Shown one piece after another: positions 35,703 to 43,949 of a stretch of DNA of 64,000 bases. Both the position numbers and the translations under genes were made by a program. Under the pieces are notes generated by a model, which was not told the origin of the DNA, ran no database searches, and saw only the letters and a list, made by a program, of their open reading frames with translations. The stretch is from IMG/VR virus record IMGVR_UViG_3300027659_000011, positions 62,001 to 126,000 of that record. One strand, given 5' to 3'. Each line of letters begins with the position of its first letter. Positions within the stretch are counted from its first letter, which is position 1. This stretch comes from a virus.

Positions 35703-36139
35703 TCTACCCCTTCTCTAGTTATAAAACTAGCTAATATTTCTTGTTCTGGTCTATTCAAATTTGTAAACATATATGCATTGTCTTGCTTACACAGTTCTAA
35801 TGCAGTTTTTTCTGAAATAACCCTACTAGACACGATTGTTTCTGTTAAATGTTCTTGCGAAAACTCTTTAGCTTGATTCATAGTAACTGTATCTAATGCC
35901 CATTCTTGTTTGCCTTTTGGCACTTCTACTAAATATCTTATACGAAACTGATTTACACACTCTACTAAAACAAGATCCATCTCTTGCTTATGTAAAGACC
36001 ATGAACCATTACCTAGATCTGTCCATTCTAGTTTATCTCCTTCTTTCCAGCCAGTAGACTGTAAAAGATCGGTAGGAAATTCTAGTATACCATCCCCTGT
36101 ATCGGGGTCTTCTTGAATAGTTAGAGTCCAGCGGTTCAT
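35699..36139 (-). CDS. AbrB-like N-terminal domain protein
   Basis: 146 residues. The first 50 residues (PDTGDGILEFPTDLLQSTGWKEGDKLEWTDLGNGSWSLHK) match an AbrB/SpoVT-like swapped-hairpin fold widespread in phages. The rest is helical and not recognised. Overlaps nrdJ by four bases; a regulatory role is possible but unproven. Confidence 0.6.
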   Translation of the reverse strand: MNRWTLTIQEDPDTGDGILEFPTDLLQSTGWKEGDKLEWTDLGNGSWSLHKQEMDLVLVECVNQFRIRYLVEVPKGKQEWALDTVTMNQAKEFSQEHLTETIVSSRVISEKTALELCKQDNAYMFTNLNRPEQEILASFITREGVE

Positions 36140-36148
36140 AGTATTATT

Positions 36149-36394
36149 TTAGGTTAAATCAAACATATAGTTAACATCTTCTTCAGGAATATCACGAGTA
36201 ATCGTTAATTCCATTTCATCGAGGTCAAAACCTTCATCTTCAAATAAGCCACCAAGCTCATAGGCTGCTTGTGAGCCCGCAGTGCCTTGACCTAATCTTA
36301 CATGAGATACCAATGTATTAATTGTGATTAAATGATCCTCTGTGAGACCTTTTAGTGTGTAATGACCATCTTTTTTATATTTAAGTTCTAACAT
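36149..36394 (-). CDS. Hypothetical protein
   Basis: 81 residues, acidic (FEDEGFDLDEMELTITRDIPEEDVNYMFDL at the end). LKGLTEDHLITINTLVSHVRLGQGTAGSQAAYELGGLFE looks like a two-helix unit. Sits between dUTPase and the AbrB-like gene; unknown function. Confidence 0.5.
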   Translation of the reverse strand: MLELKYKKDGHYTLKGLTEDHLITINTLVSHVRLGQGTAGSQAAYELGGLFEDEGFDLDEMELTITRDIPEEDVNYMFDLT

Positions 36395-36409
36395 TTTATT
36401 TTCCTTTAT

Positions 36410-36886
36410 TTAAGTTCCTGTACTACCAAAACCACCTGTGCCACGTTCAGTATCGTTCCAAACGTCTACAAACTTAGGTAGTAAAACTGGCATAATTACC
36501 AGTTGAGCAATTCTATCACCACGAGAAATTTTATAAGGATCTTCTGAAATATTTTTCAAAAGCACTTTTATTTCTCCACGATAATCTGCATCAATAACGC
36601 CTACTGAGTGAGGGATAGTAATTCCCTTTTTACCCTGACTGCTTCTATTAAATACAAAGCCTGCATAGCCTTCTGGAATTTTTGTTGCTACTCCTGTGCC
36701 AACAAGTTTTTGTTCGCCAGGATAGATTTCCAAATCTTCTTTACTCATTAGGTCTGCACCAGCATCTGTGCAGTTTGCACGACGTGGCAGAAATTCTTTA
36801 CTGTCTACTAAGCAGAAAATTTCGTTCTTAATTTCACAATCTCTAGCATAGTCCCATGTTCTATTAATATTCATAAAGTTGTTCAT
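36410..36886 (-). CDS. dut: dUTPase
   Basis: 158 residues. All five trimeric dUTPase motifs are visible: TDAGADL, FNRSSQGKKG, GVIDADYRGEI, GDRIAQLVI and the C-terminal RGTGGFGSTG. It hydrolyses dUTP to dUMP, keeping uracil out of DNA. The start overlaps the exonuclease stop by four bases. Confidence 0.95.
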   Translation of the reverse strand: MNNFMNINRTWDYARDCEIKNEIFCLVDSKEFLPRRANCTDAGADLMSKEDLEIYPGEQKLVGTGVATKIPEGYAGFVFNRSSQGKKGITIPHSVGVIDADYRGEIKVLLKNISEDPYKISRGDRIAQLVIMPVLLPKFVDVWNDTERGTGGFGSTGT

Positions 36887-37731
36887 TTTAAATAAAGTTC
36901 TAGGATTTCATCTATTTGTTTACAATTTTCAGTACCAATTGCTTCTTCACAAAAGGTAACCAAATCCATTAATTTATAATTTAATTCTAATTGATCTTTA
37001 CATTGATTTAGGGCTTCGATGTATTTATACTTACCACTAATTGGAATACTCGCAATAATATCGTAAGTACTGCCGTATTCATTAACCAATCCCACGGCTC
37101 GCTTAGGTCCAATACCAGGCACCCCAATAACATTATCACCACTATCGCCTGTAAGACATTTAATGCTAATATAGTCTTCGGGCTGGAAATCATAATGGTC
37201 ATTCCAGTTATCAACTGTGATTTCTTTTCTGGTGACATAACTAAATCTTGATACTTTAGGTTGAACTAGCAAATCCCAATCCTTATCGGAGGATACTAGC
37301 CAGATCTGGTCTAACTCATAACGCTTGCGTTTTGCTACTATGTAAGCTGCAATATCGTCTGCTTCAACTCCCTGAAAACGAACTACAGGAAACTTGCCTT
37401 CTTCTTCGTACATAGATAAAATCTTTTGTACTTCTGCAAAGAATTCTTCAAACTCTTGTTGTTCTTCTTCAGTTTGGTTTGCGTATTTATCTTTACGATT
37501 CTGTTTATAAAGCGGATAAATTGCTTTACGATATGAACTTGAGCCCATATCGCCTGCAATTATAAGTTTTTTAGTTTTATAAGATTTTTGCAGGCTCTCG
37601 ACTGTTCTCATATAGTCAGTAGCAAAATCTACTGCCTTTGAGTGTTTATATCGAAATGCAAGATTCAAGGAATCCAAAATCATTAACGATTTAGGGTCAG
37701 TGTGGTTTATTTGTTCAAATGTTTTTGTCAT
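36883..37731 (-). CDS. 5'-3' exonuclease (FEN/PIN-like)
   Basis: 282 residues. ILDSLNLAFRYKH at the start, GVEADDIAAYIVAK, WLVSSDKDWDLL, and CLTGDSGDNVIGVPGIGPKRA (helix-hairpin-helix) are the signatures of the 5' nuclease domain that trims RNA primers or flaps. It is directly preceded by a perfect sigma70 promoter and heads the nucleotide operon running to 33555. Confidence 0.9.
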   Translation of the reverse strand: MTKTFEQINHTDPKSLMILDSLNLAFRYKHSKAVDFATDYMRTVESLQKSYKTKKLIIAGDMGSSSYRKAIYPLYKQNRKDKYANQTEEEQQEFEEFFAEVQKILSMYEEEGKFPVVRFQGVEADDIAAYIVAKRKRYELDQIWLVSSDKDWDLLVQPKVSRFSYVTRKEITVDNWNDHYDFQPEDYISIKCLTGDSGDNVIGVPGIGPKRAVGLVNEYGSTYDIIASIPISGKYKYIEALNQCKDQLELNYKLMDLVTFCEEAIGTENCKQIDEILELYLK

Positions 37732-37737
37732 GTGAAT

Positions 37738-37766
37738 ATTATATCAAAATTGACAAGATGTGTCAA
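37738..37766 (-). promoter_or_regulatory. Perfect sigma70-type promoter (minus strand)
   Basis: On the minus strand TTGACA (37761-37766), 17-bp spacer, TATAAT (37738-37743), both consensus. It fires into the exonuclease-dUTPase-nrdJ operon, with the ATG at 37731. Confidence 0.9.
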
Positions 37767-38215
37767 GAGATAAATTTTGGATCCTCGTACTTCACAAAGT
37801 CTTCCAGTAAGGAAACATAGACTTCATAACCCAATGCATTTATAAATATATATCTATAATCACAAGTAGGCATAGCTTCAAATGCACAGAATACTTTTGA
37901 ACGATCATGTTTAAATATAAGCAAAGGAGTTTTATCAACCTGTTTACCTTGTCTTACTGCTTGTGACCACCACTCAAAAAATTGAGGACTTTTACCACTA
38001 AGAATAGCACTTGTTAAATGATCTTCTTCGTAGTGTTTTACCTCTACTGAATAAAGATTCTTTTCACCTGGCACGTATAGATCACCCTTTAATTGGTGTC
38101 TAGGGTCAAGAGCACCTGATGCAGGCACCCTTTCCCATTTTAGACTTGTTGCTTGACGTAATTGATCACGTATAAGAGTCTCTGCTCTAGCACCTTTAGC
38201 TCTAGGGTCAACCAT
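37763..38215 (-). CDS. Holliday-junction-resolvase-like nuclease
   Basis: 150 residues. KGARAETLIRDQLR, LKGDLYVPGEKNLYSVEVKHYE follow the E...D...ExK pattern of PD-(D/E)XK nucleases (Hjc/archaeal resolvase-like). Overlaps the Rad50-like gene. It probably resolves or trims branched DNA. Confidence 0.6.
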   Translation of the reverse strand: MVDPRAKGARAETLIRDQLRQATSLKWERVPASGALDPRHQLKGDLYVPGEKNLYSVEVKHYEEDHLTSAILSGKSPQFFEWWSQAVRQGKQVDKTPLLIFKHDRSKVFCAFEAMPTCDYRYIFINALGYEVYVSLLEDFVKYEDPKFIS

Positions 38216-40016
38216 TGTCTATCCTTGATATATTTCGTTGTTTTACTACTTGCAACTTTTCTAGCAAAGGATGTGAGAATCCATGAGATATTAGGAAGGT
38301 GTTTAAGTTTTCTTCTTTCAAGAGAACTTCAATTAACTTTTCTTTACCTTCTGCATCTAGATTCTCTACTGTTTCATCTAGAATTAGTAGATTAGTTCTA
38401 GAGTTAGATAAAGTTTGCATTAGTTTGCGAATAGCAAGTAATGTAGCTACATTAACACGAGCACGTTCTCCACTAGATAAAGCTAAGATATCTACATCAT
38501 GACTATTATCTGTAATAACAACATTTAACTTATCTGAGGAAGCGATTTTAAAAGATAATTGAAATCTTCCATCTGCTAACTCAGCTAAATACTCATTGGT
38601 AAGAGTTTCCAGATCTTTAACTAGACACTCTATTTTATAAGCTACTAACCCTGTTGTAGAGAAGGCTTTTACTAAAACCTGTAAATTAGATAATTCTGAG
38701 GTATGTGTAACTAACTCAGCTGTATATTCTGCTAGCTCAGAACGCATATCTGCCATTTGACTAGAAATAACTGTTACTTTTGAGTTATGCTCATTAACAG
38801 TTTTATTCTTATTACGTACTTTGGTAATTGCGTTATTAATTTCATTAATAACTTTTTCTAGTTCAGTAATTTTATTAGATAGTTCGTTCTTATCCAATAC
38901 TTCACTAGTGAGGTCGTTATCAATTAAAGCGTAATACTTTTCCCACTCAGAAAAGTTTTTCTGGTAAGATTGATAGTTTGCTACTTTGCTATCTAAAGTT
39001 TTTATTTGCGCTTTAATATTAACAATATCTTCTTCAAGACCTACCTTATTTACATTGAACTGCTCTACTAAGCTAAACATCGTACTGTTATCCATATCTT
39101 GAGAACAGGTAGGGCATTTAATAGTAGGGCCAGAACATTTTTTAGATAATGCAATACCTTCTTTAAGCTGATAATCTTTGTTTGCAAGTTTAGTTTTTAA
39201 ACCCGCCAATACTGAATCATCTACCTTTTCTGGTACAGGATCATCTACTACTATTTTTGATAAAACTTGTTTGTACGTATTATTTTGAACTATTTTTCTA
39301 TTAGTAGACTCTATGTTAGTTAGTTCATGTTTTAATAAAGTTGTTTTTGATACTAATTCGCTAGGAGCACTAGGTTCCTCTTCTAGTTCTTTTAAAGTTA
39401 GATCTTCTTTTTCATACTTAGTTAACCAAGCCCTAACTGTAGATAGCTTGGCTTGTACAGCATCAACTTGTTTATTAGCATCTGATGCTAATTCTTTAAA
39501 TCTTTCAGATGCCTTAGTATATATCGATAGATTTAGTAATTCTATTAAGAACTTTTTTCTAGCAGTATCTGTTGCTGTTAAAAACTCTAAACTAGAAACA
39601 CTACTCTGATAAACAATTTGGCTAAAAGTTTTATGATCAAAGCCGATTATACCTTCTATCTGTTTATATGTATTAGTACTAGTATGACTACTAATATCTT
39701 TACCATCTTTATATAACTTTATAGTAGTTGAAGCACTACTTCTATTAGTTTTAATAGTATAATCAGAATTATCTTTATTAAAGTCTAGTTCTATTGAATA
39801 AGACTTATCAGAGCTATATCTATTTAATATATCTGCTTTTTTTATTTTTTTGGAGTTTTGGTTGTATAATACTTCTTCCAAGATAAGTGCAATAGAACTT
39901 TTACCGTGTCCATTTTTACCAACTATTTGTGTAAGTGGTGCACTATCTAATTTAATTGTATTATCTATACCATATGAAAAAGCATTACCCCATCTAATTT
40001 CTTTAAATGTAATCAT
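38208..40016 (-). CDS. Recombination nuclease subunit, Rad50/SbcC/gp46-like ATPase
   Basis: 602 residues. KNGHGKSS is Walker A near residue 35; the middle is long coiled coil with a zinc hook CPTCSQDM; LSSGERARVNVATLLA is the ABC signature and NLLILDETVENLDAEG is Walker B. With the overlapping Mre11-like gene it forms the end-processing complex for recombination-dependent replication. Confidence 0.9.
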   Translation of the reverse strand: MITFKEIRWGNAFSYGIDNTIKLDSAPLTQIVGKNGHGKSSIALILEEVLYNQNSKKIKKADILNRYSSDKSYSIELDFNKDNSDYTIKTNRSSASTTIKLYKDGKDISSHTSTNTYKQIEGIIGFDHKTFSQIVYQSSVSSLEFLTATDTARKKFLIELLNLSIYTKASERFKELASDANKQVDAVQAKLSTVRAWLTKYEKEDLTLKELEEEPSAPSELVSKTTLLKHELTNIESTNRKIVQNNTYKQVLSKIVVDDPVPEKVDDSVLAGLKTKLANKDYQLKEGIALSKKCSGPTIKCPTCSQDMDNSTMFSLVEQFNVNKVGLEEDIVNIKAQIKTLDSKVANYQSYQKNFSEWEKYYALIDNDLTSEVLDKNELSNKITELEKVINEINNAITKVRNKNKTVNEHNSKVTVISSQMADMRSELAEYTAELVTHTSELSNLQVLVKAFSTTGLVAYKIECLVKDLETLTNEYLAELADGRFQLSFKIASSDKLNVVITDNSHDVDILALSSGERARVNVATLLAIRKLMQTLSNSRTNLLILDETVENLDAEGKEKLIEVLLKEENLNTFLISHGFSHPLLEKLQVVKQRNISRIDNG

Positions 40017-40969
40017 TCTGTAGTAATCTTATCCAAATTGTTATTTAACACTTGTACTATACTTTCAACAGTATTATCTGGTAGTTGCAAGATGTACAAT
40101 AAATACTCTTTTAACTCAGCTGCTAAAGTCATACTAGGATCTAAAATTAGTGCAGTGTCTGTTTCTCTTCGCACTATTTTTTTATCTATTAGAGTGTTAT
40201 CCTCCATGGCGCCCAGCTCACTCATGTCACCTTCAACTTCATATATGGTATGATCGTAGTCAGTACCTGGCATTTGTTCACCTGCCTTGATAGTTTTACG
40301 AATAAGTTGTGGTAGCTGTAGTTCTCGCCACTCATGTTCTAAACTATCCGTATCAAGTATAATAACTCCAGTAGCCACATTATGACGATGAAAGCTAGTA
40401 GTGACTGGACTTCCAGGATAGAGAATGTTTCTTTGAGAATTTTCATAACTGTGTAAATCCCCTGCTAAAACAACATCGTAGTCGGCAAACAGCTCTAGAT
40501 CCATTTCAGGTTTTACGTGCGGGGGTATTTCCCCACGAACATGAGTAAAACATATCTTACCAGGATTTATGTGTGGAGATGCTTCAAAATCTTTTAGTTT
40601 ATTATACGGAATAAAATCCATATCTTCTAAAGAATAAAAATCATCTATTACTGTAACATCTTTGTTTAGTCTCTGTGTACTACGCTTTAAACTAGTAAAG
40701 AAAGTAGTATCTTTCTTTAAAGCTTCGTGATTGCCAGCATATATAATGCAAGGAATCGAAATGGAGGATATTAGATCAAAATATATTTCTAACTCATCCA
40801 TTGTAGGCATACGATCAAATATATCGCCGCCCAATACTAAAAGGTCACATTCTTGTTGAATATCTCTAAGCTGTTTAATAAACAGTTCATAGCGATTTTT
40901 AGCCCACTCTACAGGAACATTTTTTTGACCTAATTTAATATGAATATCTGCTGTGAATAAAACTTTCAT
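40013..40969 (-). CDS. Recombination nuclease, Mre11/SbcD/gp47-like
   Basis: 318 residues. Metallophosphoesterase motifs: FTADIHIKLG, LVLGGDIFDRMP, IIYAGNHEA, CFTHVRG and VVLAGDLHSYE. Four-base overlap with the Rad50-like gene. It is the nuclease partner. No sigma70 promoter is seen between it and the upstream terminator, so read-through may supply it. Confidence 0.9.
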   Translation of the reverse strand: MKVLFTADIHIKLGQKNVPVEWAKNRYELFIKQLRDIQQECDLLVLGGDIFDRMPTMDELEIYFDLISSISIPCIIYAGNHEALKKDTTFFTSLKRSTQRLNKDVTVIDDFYSLEDMDFIPYNKLKDFEASPHINPGKICFTHVRGEIPPHVKPEMDLELFADYDVVLAGDLHSYENSQRNILYPGSPVTTSFHRHNVATGVIILDTDSLEHEWRELQLPQLIRKTIKAGEQMPGTDYDHTIYEVEGDMSELGAMEDNTLIDKKIVRRETDTALILDPSMTLAAELKEYLLYILQLPDNTVESIVQVLNNNLDKITTE

Positions 40970-40980
40970 TATTTATAGTC

Positions 40981-41018
40981 AAAAAAGCCCCTAAGTTAGT
41001 GATACTTAGGGGCTTTAT
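40981..41018 (-). terminator. Terminator after SSB-like gene
   Basis: Stem AGCCCCTAAGT/ACTTAGGGGCT; on the minus strand it is followed by TTTTTT (40981-40986). Placed directly after the SSB-like gene. Confidence 0.85.
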
Positions 41019-41020
41019 TA

Positions 41021-41662
41021 TTAAGCTGTTAAATCGCTAACTGCTTCAGAGTCTGTAGCAGAATCTTCTTCCGGTACAGCTCCAGTAACAATACGTTCTA
41101 GTGTAGCTTTTACTTCTTCTGCAGTTTGACGTGGATATTTCATATCAATACTTTCAGAAGCTGTCGCCGCCTGTTTTTCTTCGTCAGTAAGTGGGCGTTT
41201 CTTGCAACGTAATACTGATAAAGTATATTCTACGTTAAATGGCAAGGGTCCGGTCTTAACACGTTTGAATACAACATCCCACCCTGTATCAGTATCCGTA
41301 GGATCGCCTAAATCTTCTGCAGCTGAACAAATTTGTTCAAATAATTTCTTTTTCAAATTAAGGATTTTTACTTTCCCATCTTTTAAGTCAATACAGTTAG
41401 CACTGTAAGACCAAGAACACTTCTTATCAGAAAAATATTCAGGAACATGATCATGTTCTTTATTGTTAAATTTTTCTGCATCACGATCAAAAGCTAAACA
41501 CTCAACGGGAATATCCTTTCCGTTAGTACCTTTTAACCAATAAACGTAACGAGGTAAAATTCCCCCAATTAATCGTATTGTATTTTCTCCGTCTTTGTAT
41601 TCAAAGGCGTCAAAAGATTTTTTAACTGCTTTACCTTTAGTTGCTGTAAATGCTAATGCCAT
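41021..41662 (-). CDS. ssb: Single-stranded DNA-binding protein (gp32-like)
   Basis: 213 residues. Beta-rich N-terminus (NTIRLIGGILPRYVYWLKGTNGK), conserved KC...C and a clearly acidic tail (VPEEDSATDSEAVSDLTA), the usual layout for phage SSBs that recruit partners through the tail. A strong terminator follows, so it can be expressed more than downstream genes. Recognition is by layout and context rather than strict motif. Confidence 0.65.
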   Translation of the reverse strand: MALAFTATKGKAVKKSFDAFEYKDGENTIRLIGGILPRYVYWLKGTNGKDIPVECLAFDRDAEKFNNKEHDHVPEYFSDKKCSWSYSANCIDLKDGKVKILNLKKKLFEQICSAAEDLGDPTDTDTGWDVVFKRVKTGPLPFNVEYTLSVLRCKKRPLTDEEKQAATASESIDMKYPRQTAEEVKATLERIVTGAVPEEDSATDSEAVSDLTA

Positions 41663-41664
41663 TT

Positions 41665-42093
41665 TTAATTTTCCTCGTATTTAAAGAGTATTTCTGTTTC
41701 TGTTATTATTAATAACGGATTGTTTTTAATTAGATCAATGTTTATATCGGGGAAATAGGATAATTCTAATCCTCGATATTTGTACTGTTTATATAAATTG
41801 TAATCACGTCTAGCTGCTAGTTTTAGATATTGAATTTTGAATAGTATATCTGTTGACTTATCTGCAAATAGGGGTGCTGGATTTAATATAAAACAGCTAC
41901 CAGTTAGAGGTATTTTGCTTGGTTTAAACCTAGAGTACTTTAATGGCAATTTTTTAGAATAATGATATTCTAGCATAGCCATAAATTTACTCGCATCACC
42001 GTTTGACTGTTCTTCAAGTGTTTTTAGGTTAAAGAATAGAGCCATAATTACTGCTGGAACATATATTATATCACTGTTTAAATACATTTGCAA
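41665..42093 (-). CDS. Hypothetical protein in replication operon
   Basis: 142 residues, Lys/Tyr rich, starting VYLNSDIIYVPAVIMALFFNLKTL after its first residues. No motif identified. Between a UvsW-like helicase and SSB, so perhaps a replication accessory protein. Confidence 0.5.
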   Translation of the reverse strand: MQMYLNSDIIYVPAVIMALFFNLKTLEEQSNGDASKFMAMLEYHYSKKLPLKYSRFKPSKIPLTGSCFILNPAPLFADKSTDILFKIQYLKLAARRDYNLYKQYKYRGLELSYFPDINIDLIKNNPLLIITETEILFKYEEN

Positions 42094-42102
42094 GTGTATT
42101 TT

Positions 42103-43398
42103 TTACAAGCCTAATATAGTCCATCCCTTTCGCAAATAAAATGCTATACGGTCTTTGTTTTGTTTTCTATCGCTTACCCCACTAAACTGCATATCTAGAA
42201 CTAAGGGCGATAATTTATTTTCATGCTGACGCATTATTCGCCCAATAATTTGTTCTAGTAAACCATCATTGGCGATAGGTACTGCTAAGATTACACAGCT
42301 AAGGATATTGACCGATATACCTTCTGCAAAGATTTGTCGGCTTCCAGCAATGCAATTCTTTTTTCCTGATTCAACTTGTTCTTTGAGCAGGACTCTTTCT
42401 TCATAGGTTGTTCCACCAGTAATGCACACACACGTTTCACCAATTAGTTCTCCTACTTGTTGTAAAAACTCTACCCTATCTGCAACTATAAGCACTTTAT
42501 GACCTTTAGCAATCTGAAGATTTGCTGCTGCAGCTATAAATCTTTGATAATCTGTGTCATATAGTAAGTTGTTAATTTTCTTAACCCAAGTGTCTCCAGG
42601 AGACAGCGCAATTCCAGTTTTTACTATTTGAACTGTAGGTGTTAATGTGTTTTCTTGAGGTGGTTGATATAGTTTACTACCAAAGAAGTCTCTAAATAGT
42701 ACTTGCTTGCCATCTTTACGCTGCATAGTACCACTAAGACCTATTTTATATCTAGCATACATACCATCAATAAATGTTGTAAAAGTACTGGCGGGGCAGT
42801 GGTGTGCTTCGTCAACTATAACAGTACCAAACTCTTTGCAAATTTTAGGCACTAACTTAGTTAAGGTTTGAATATTGCCTACAACTATAGAGTGATCAAT
42901 ATCAAACTCTCCTGAACCAATTACACCTACAGGCATTTCAAATAGTTTTTCTACTTCTTCTACCCACTGATCTCTAAGCATTGTATTATGGCATACAATC
43001 AAAGTCTTTTGACCTAGCTTCCTAGCAATATGTAGGGCAGTGAATGTCTTACCCCAACCTACCATAGCATTAATAAAGCAAGTATCATCTACTTCATTAA
43101 ATACGTCAAGTTGTGTTCCTCTTAGTGGAAATTTAGGGTCAGGGAAGGGAAGATCACATATAATTCTTTTATCTTGAATTTCATAATTCTCAGGAATTAA
43201 ATCAATTCTACCAACTGGTATAGACATAATACTATTAGGAAGTACTTTATAGTTTTTTATTATATCGTATTGTACAAAATGGTTTTTAACACCAGGAATA
43301 TTTCTACGTATTTTATAAGTAAGATTATTAATTAATTTTTTTGCTATCTCAGGCGTAACATCCAAATATATTTTATTTGAAATTATAGCTTTTGCCAT
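42103..43398 (-). CDS. DNA helicase, UvsW-like superfamily 2
   Basis: 431 residues from ATG at 43398, chosen because GGAGAAGG lies five bases upstream and the ATG overlaps the previous stop (TAATG). MVGWGKTFTAL is Walker A, VIVDEAHHCPAST is the DEAH box, GLSGTMQR motif III, and SVNILSCVILAVPIANDGLLEQIIGRIMRQ motif VI. Such helicases act in branch migration and recombination-dependent replication. Confidence 0.9.
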   Translation of the reverse strand: MAKAIISNKIYLDVTPEIAKKLINNLTYKIRRNIPGVKNHFVQYDIIKNYKVLPNSIMSIPVGRIDLIPENYEIQDKRIICDLPFPDPKFPLRGTQLDVFNEVDDTCFINAMVGWGKTFTALHIARKLGQKTLIVCHNTMLRDQWVEEVEKLFEMPVGVIGSGEFDIDHSIVVGNIQTLTKLVPKICKEFGTVIVDEAHHCPASTFTTFIDGMYARYKIGLSGTMQRKDGKQVLFRDFFGSKLYQPPQENTLTPTVQIVKTGIALSPGDTWVKKINNLLYDTDYQRFIAAAANLQIAKGHKVLIVADRVEFLQQVGELIGETCVCITGGTTYEERVLLKEQVESGKKNCIAGSRQIFAEGISVNILSCVILAVPIANDGLLEQIIGRIMRQHENKLSPLVLDMQFSGVSDRKQNKDRIAFYLRKGWTILGL

Positions 43399-43949
43399 TA
43401 TATCCTTCTCCAAGTTTTTGAGTGTTCCTGACTATAAAAACCATATAAAATTAAAGATTTTCCATAGTTTAAAATGCCTGCATATCTATTAGCACTTTCA
43501 GGAGTATATAAGGCTTTAAATCTAGTACTTATATTTTCTACTTCTATTATAGCACCACCAGTTTTAATTGGTATTACTTGTATAACTTTATGAAAAGTTA
43601 ATTCAGCTTTAGTGCTTTTTATATATTTAAATATTACACCTTTGGAATCTATAAACCAAGTATGTGGTGTAGATAATTTTATTAAATCACCTAAAAAGTA
43701 AATTGCTTTACTTATTTTAAATAAATCAATATTTTCTGATTTTAATTTAAGTCTGCGTAAGGATAAAGTATCTTTTTTAATATTTAGATCATCTACTATT
43801 TTTAATTTACTAACTTGTTCCTGCTCATCGGAAACATATTGATATAAGTAAAATATTACCCCATCAACAGTTTCCGGTTTATTTAAACCTAGTTTAAATA
43901 TTGGATAAGCTAGTTCCTTCAATGAGATACTGTTTATCGAATTTTCCAA
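43398..43949 (-). CDS. Hypothetical protein overlapping DNA polymerase 3' end
   Basis: 183 residues if started at a TTG at 43949; start uncertain, since a later TTG near 43922 is also possible. Overlaps the polymerase end by about 56 bases and the helicase by one. Lys/Ile rich; a WFIDSKGVIFKYIKSTKAELTFHKVIQV core is not recognised. Context suggests replication. Confidence 0.5.
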   Translation of the reverse strand: MENSINSISLKELAYPIFKLGLNKPETVDGVIFYLYQYVSDEQEQVSKLKIVDDLNIKKDTLSLRRLKLKSENIDLFKISKAIYFLGDLIKLSTPHTWFIDSKGVIFKYIKSTKAELTFHKVIQVIPIKTGGAIIEVENISTRFKALYTPESANRYAGILNYGKSLILYGFYSQEHSKTWRRI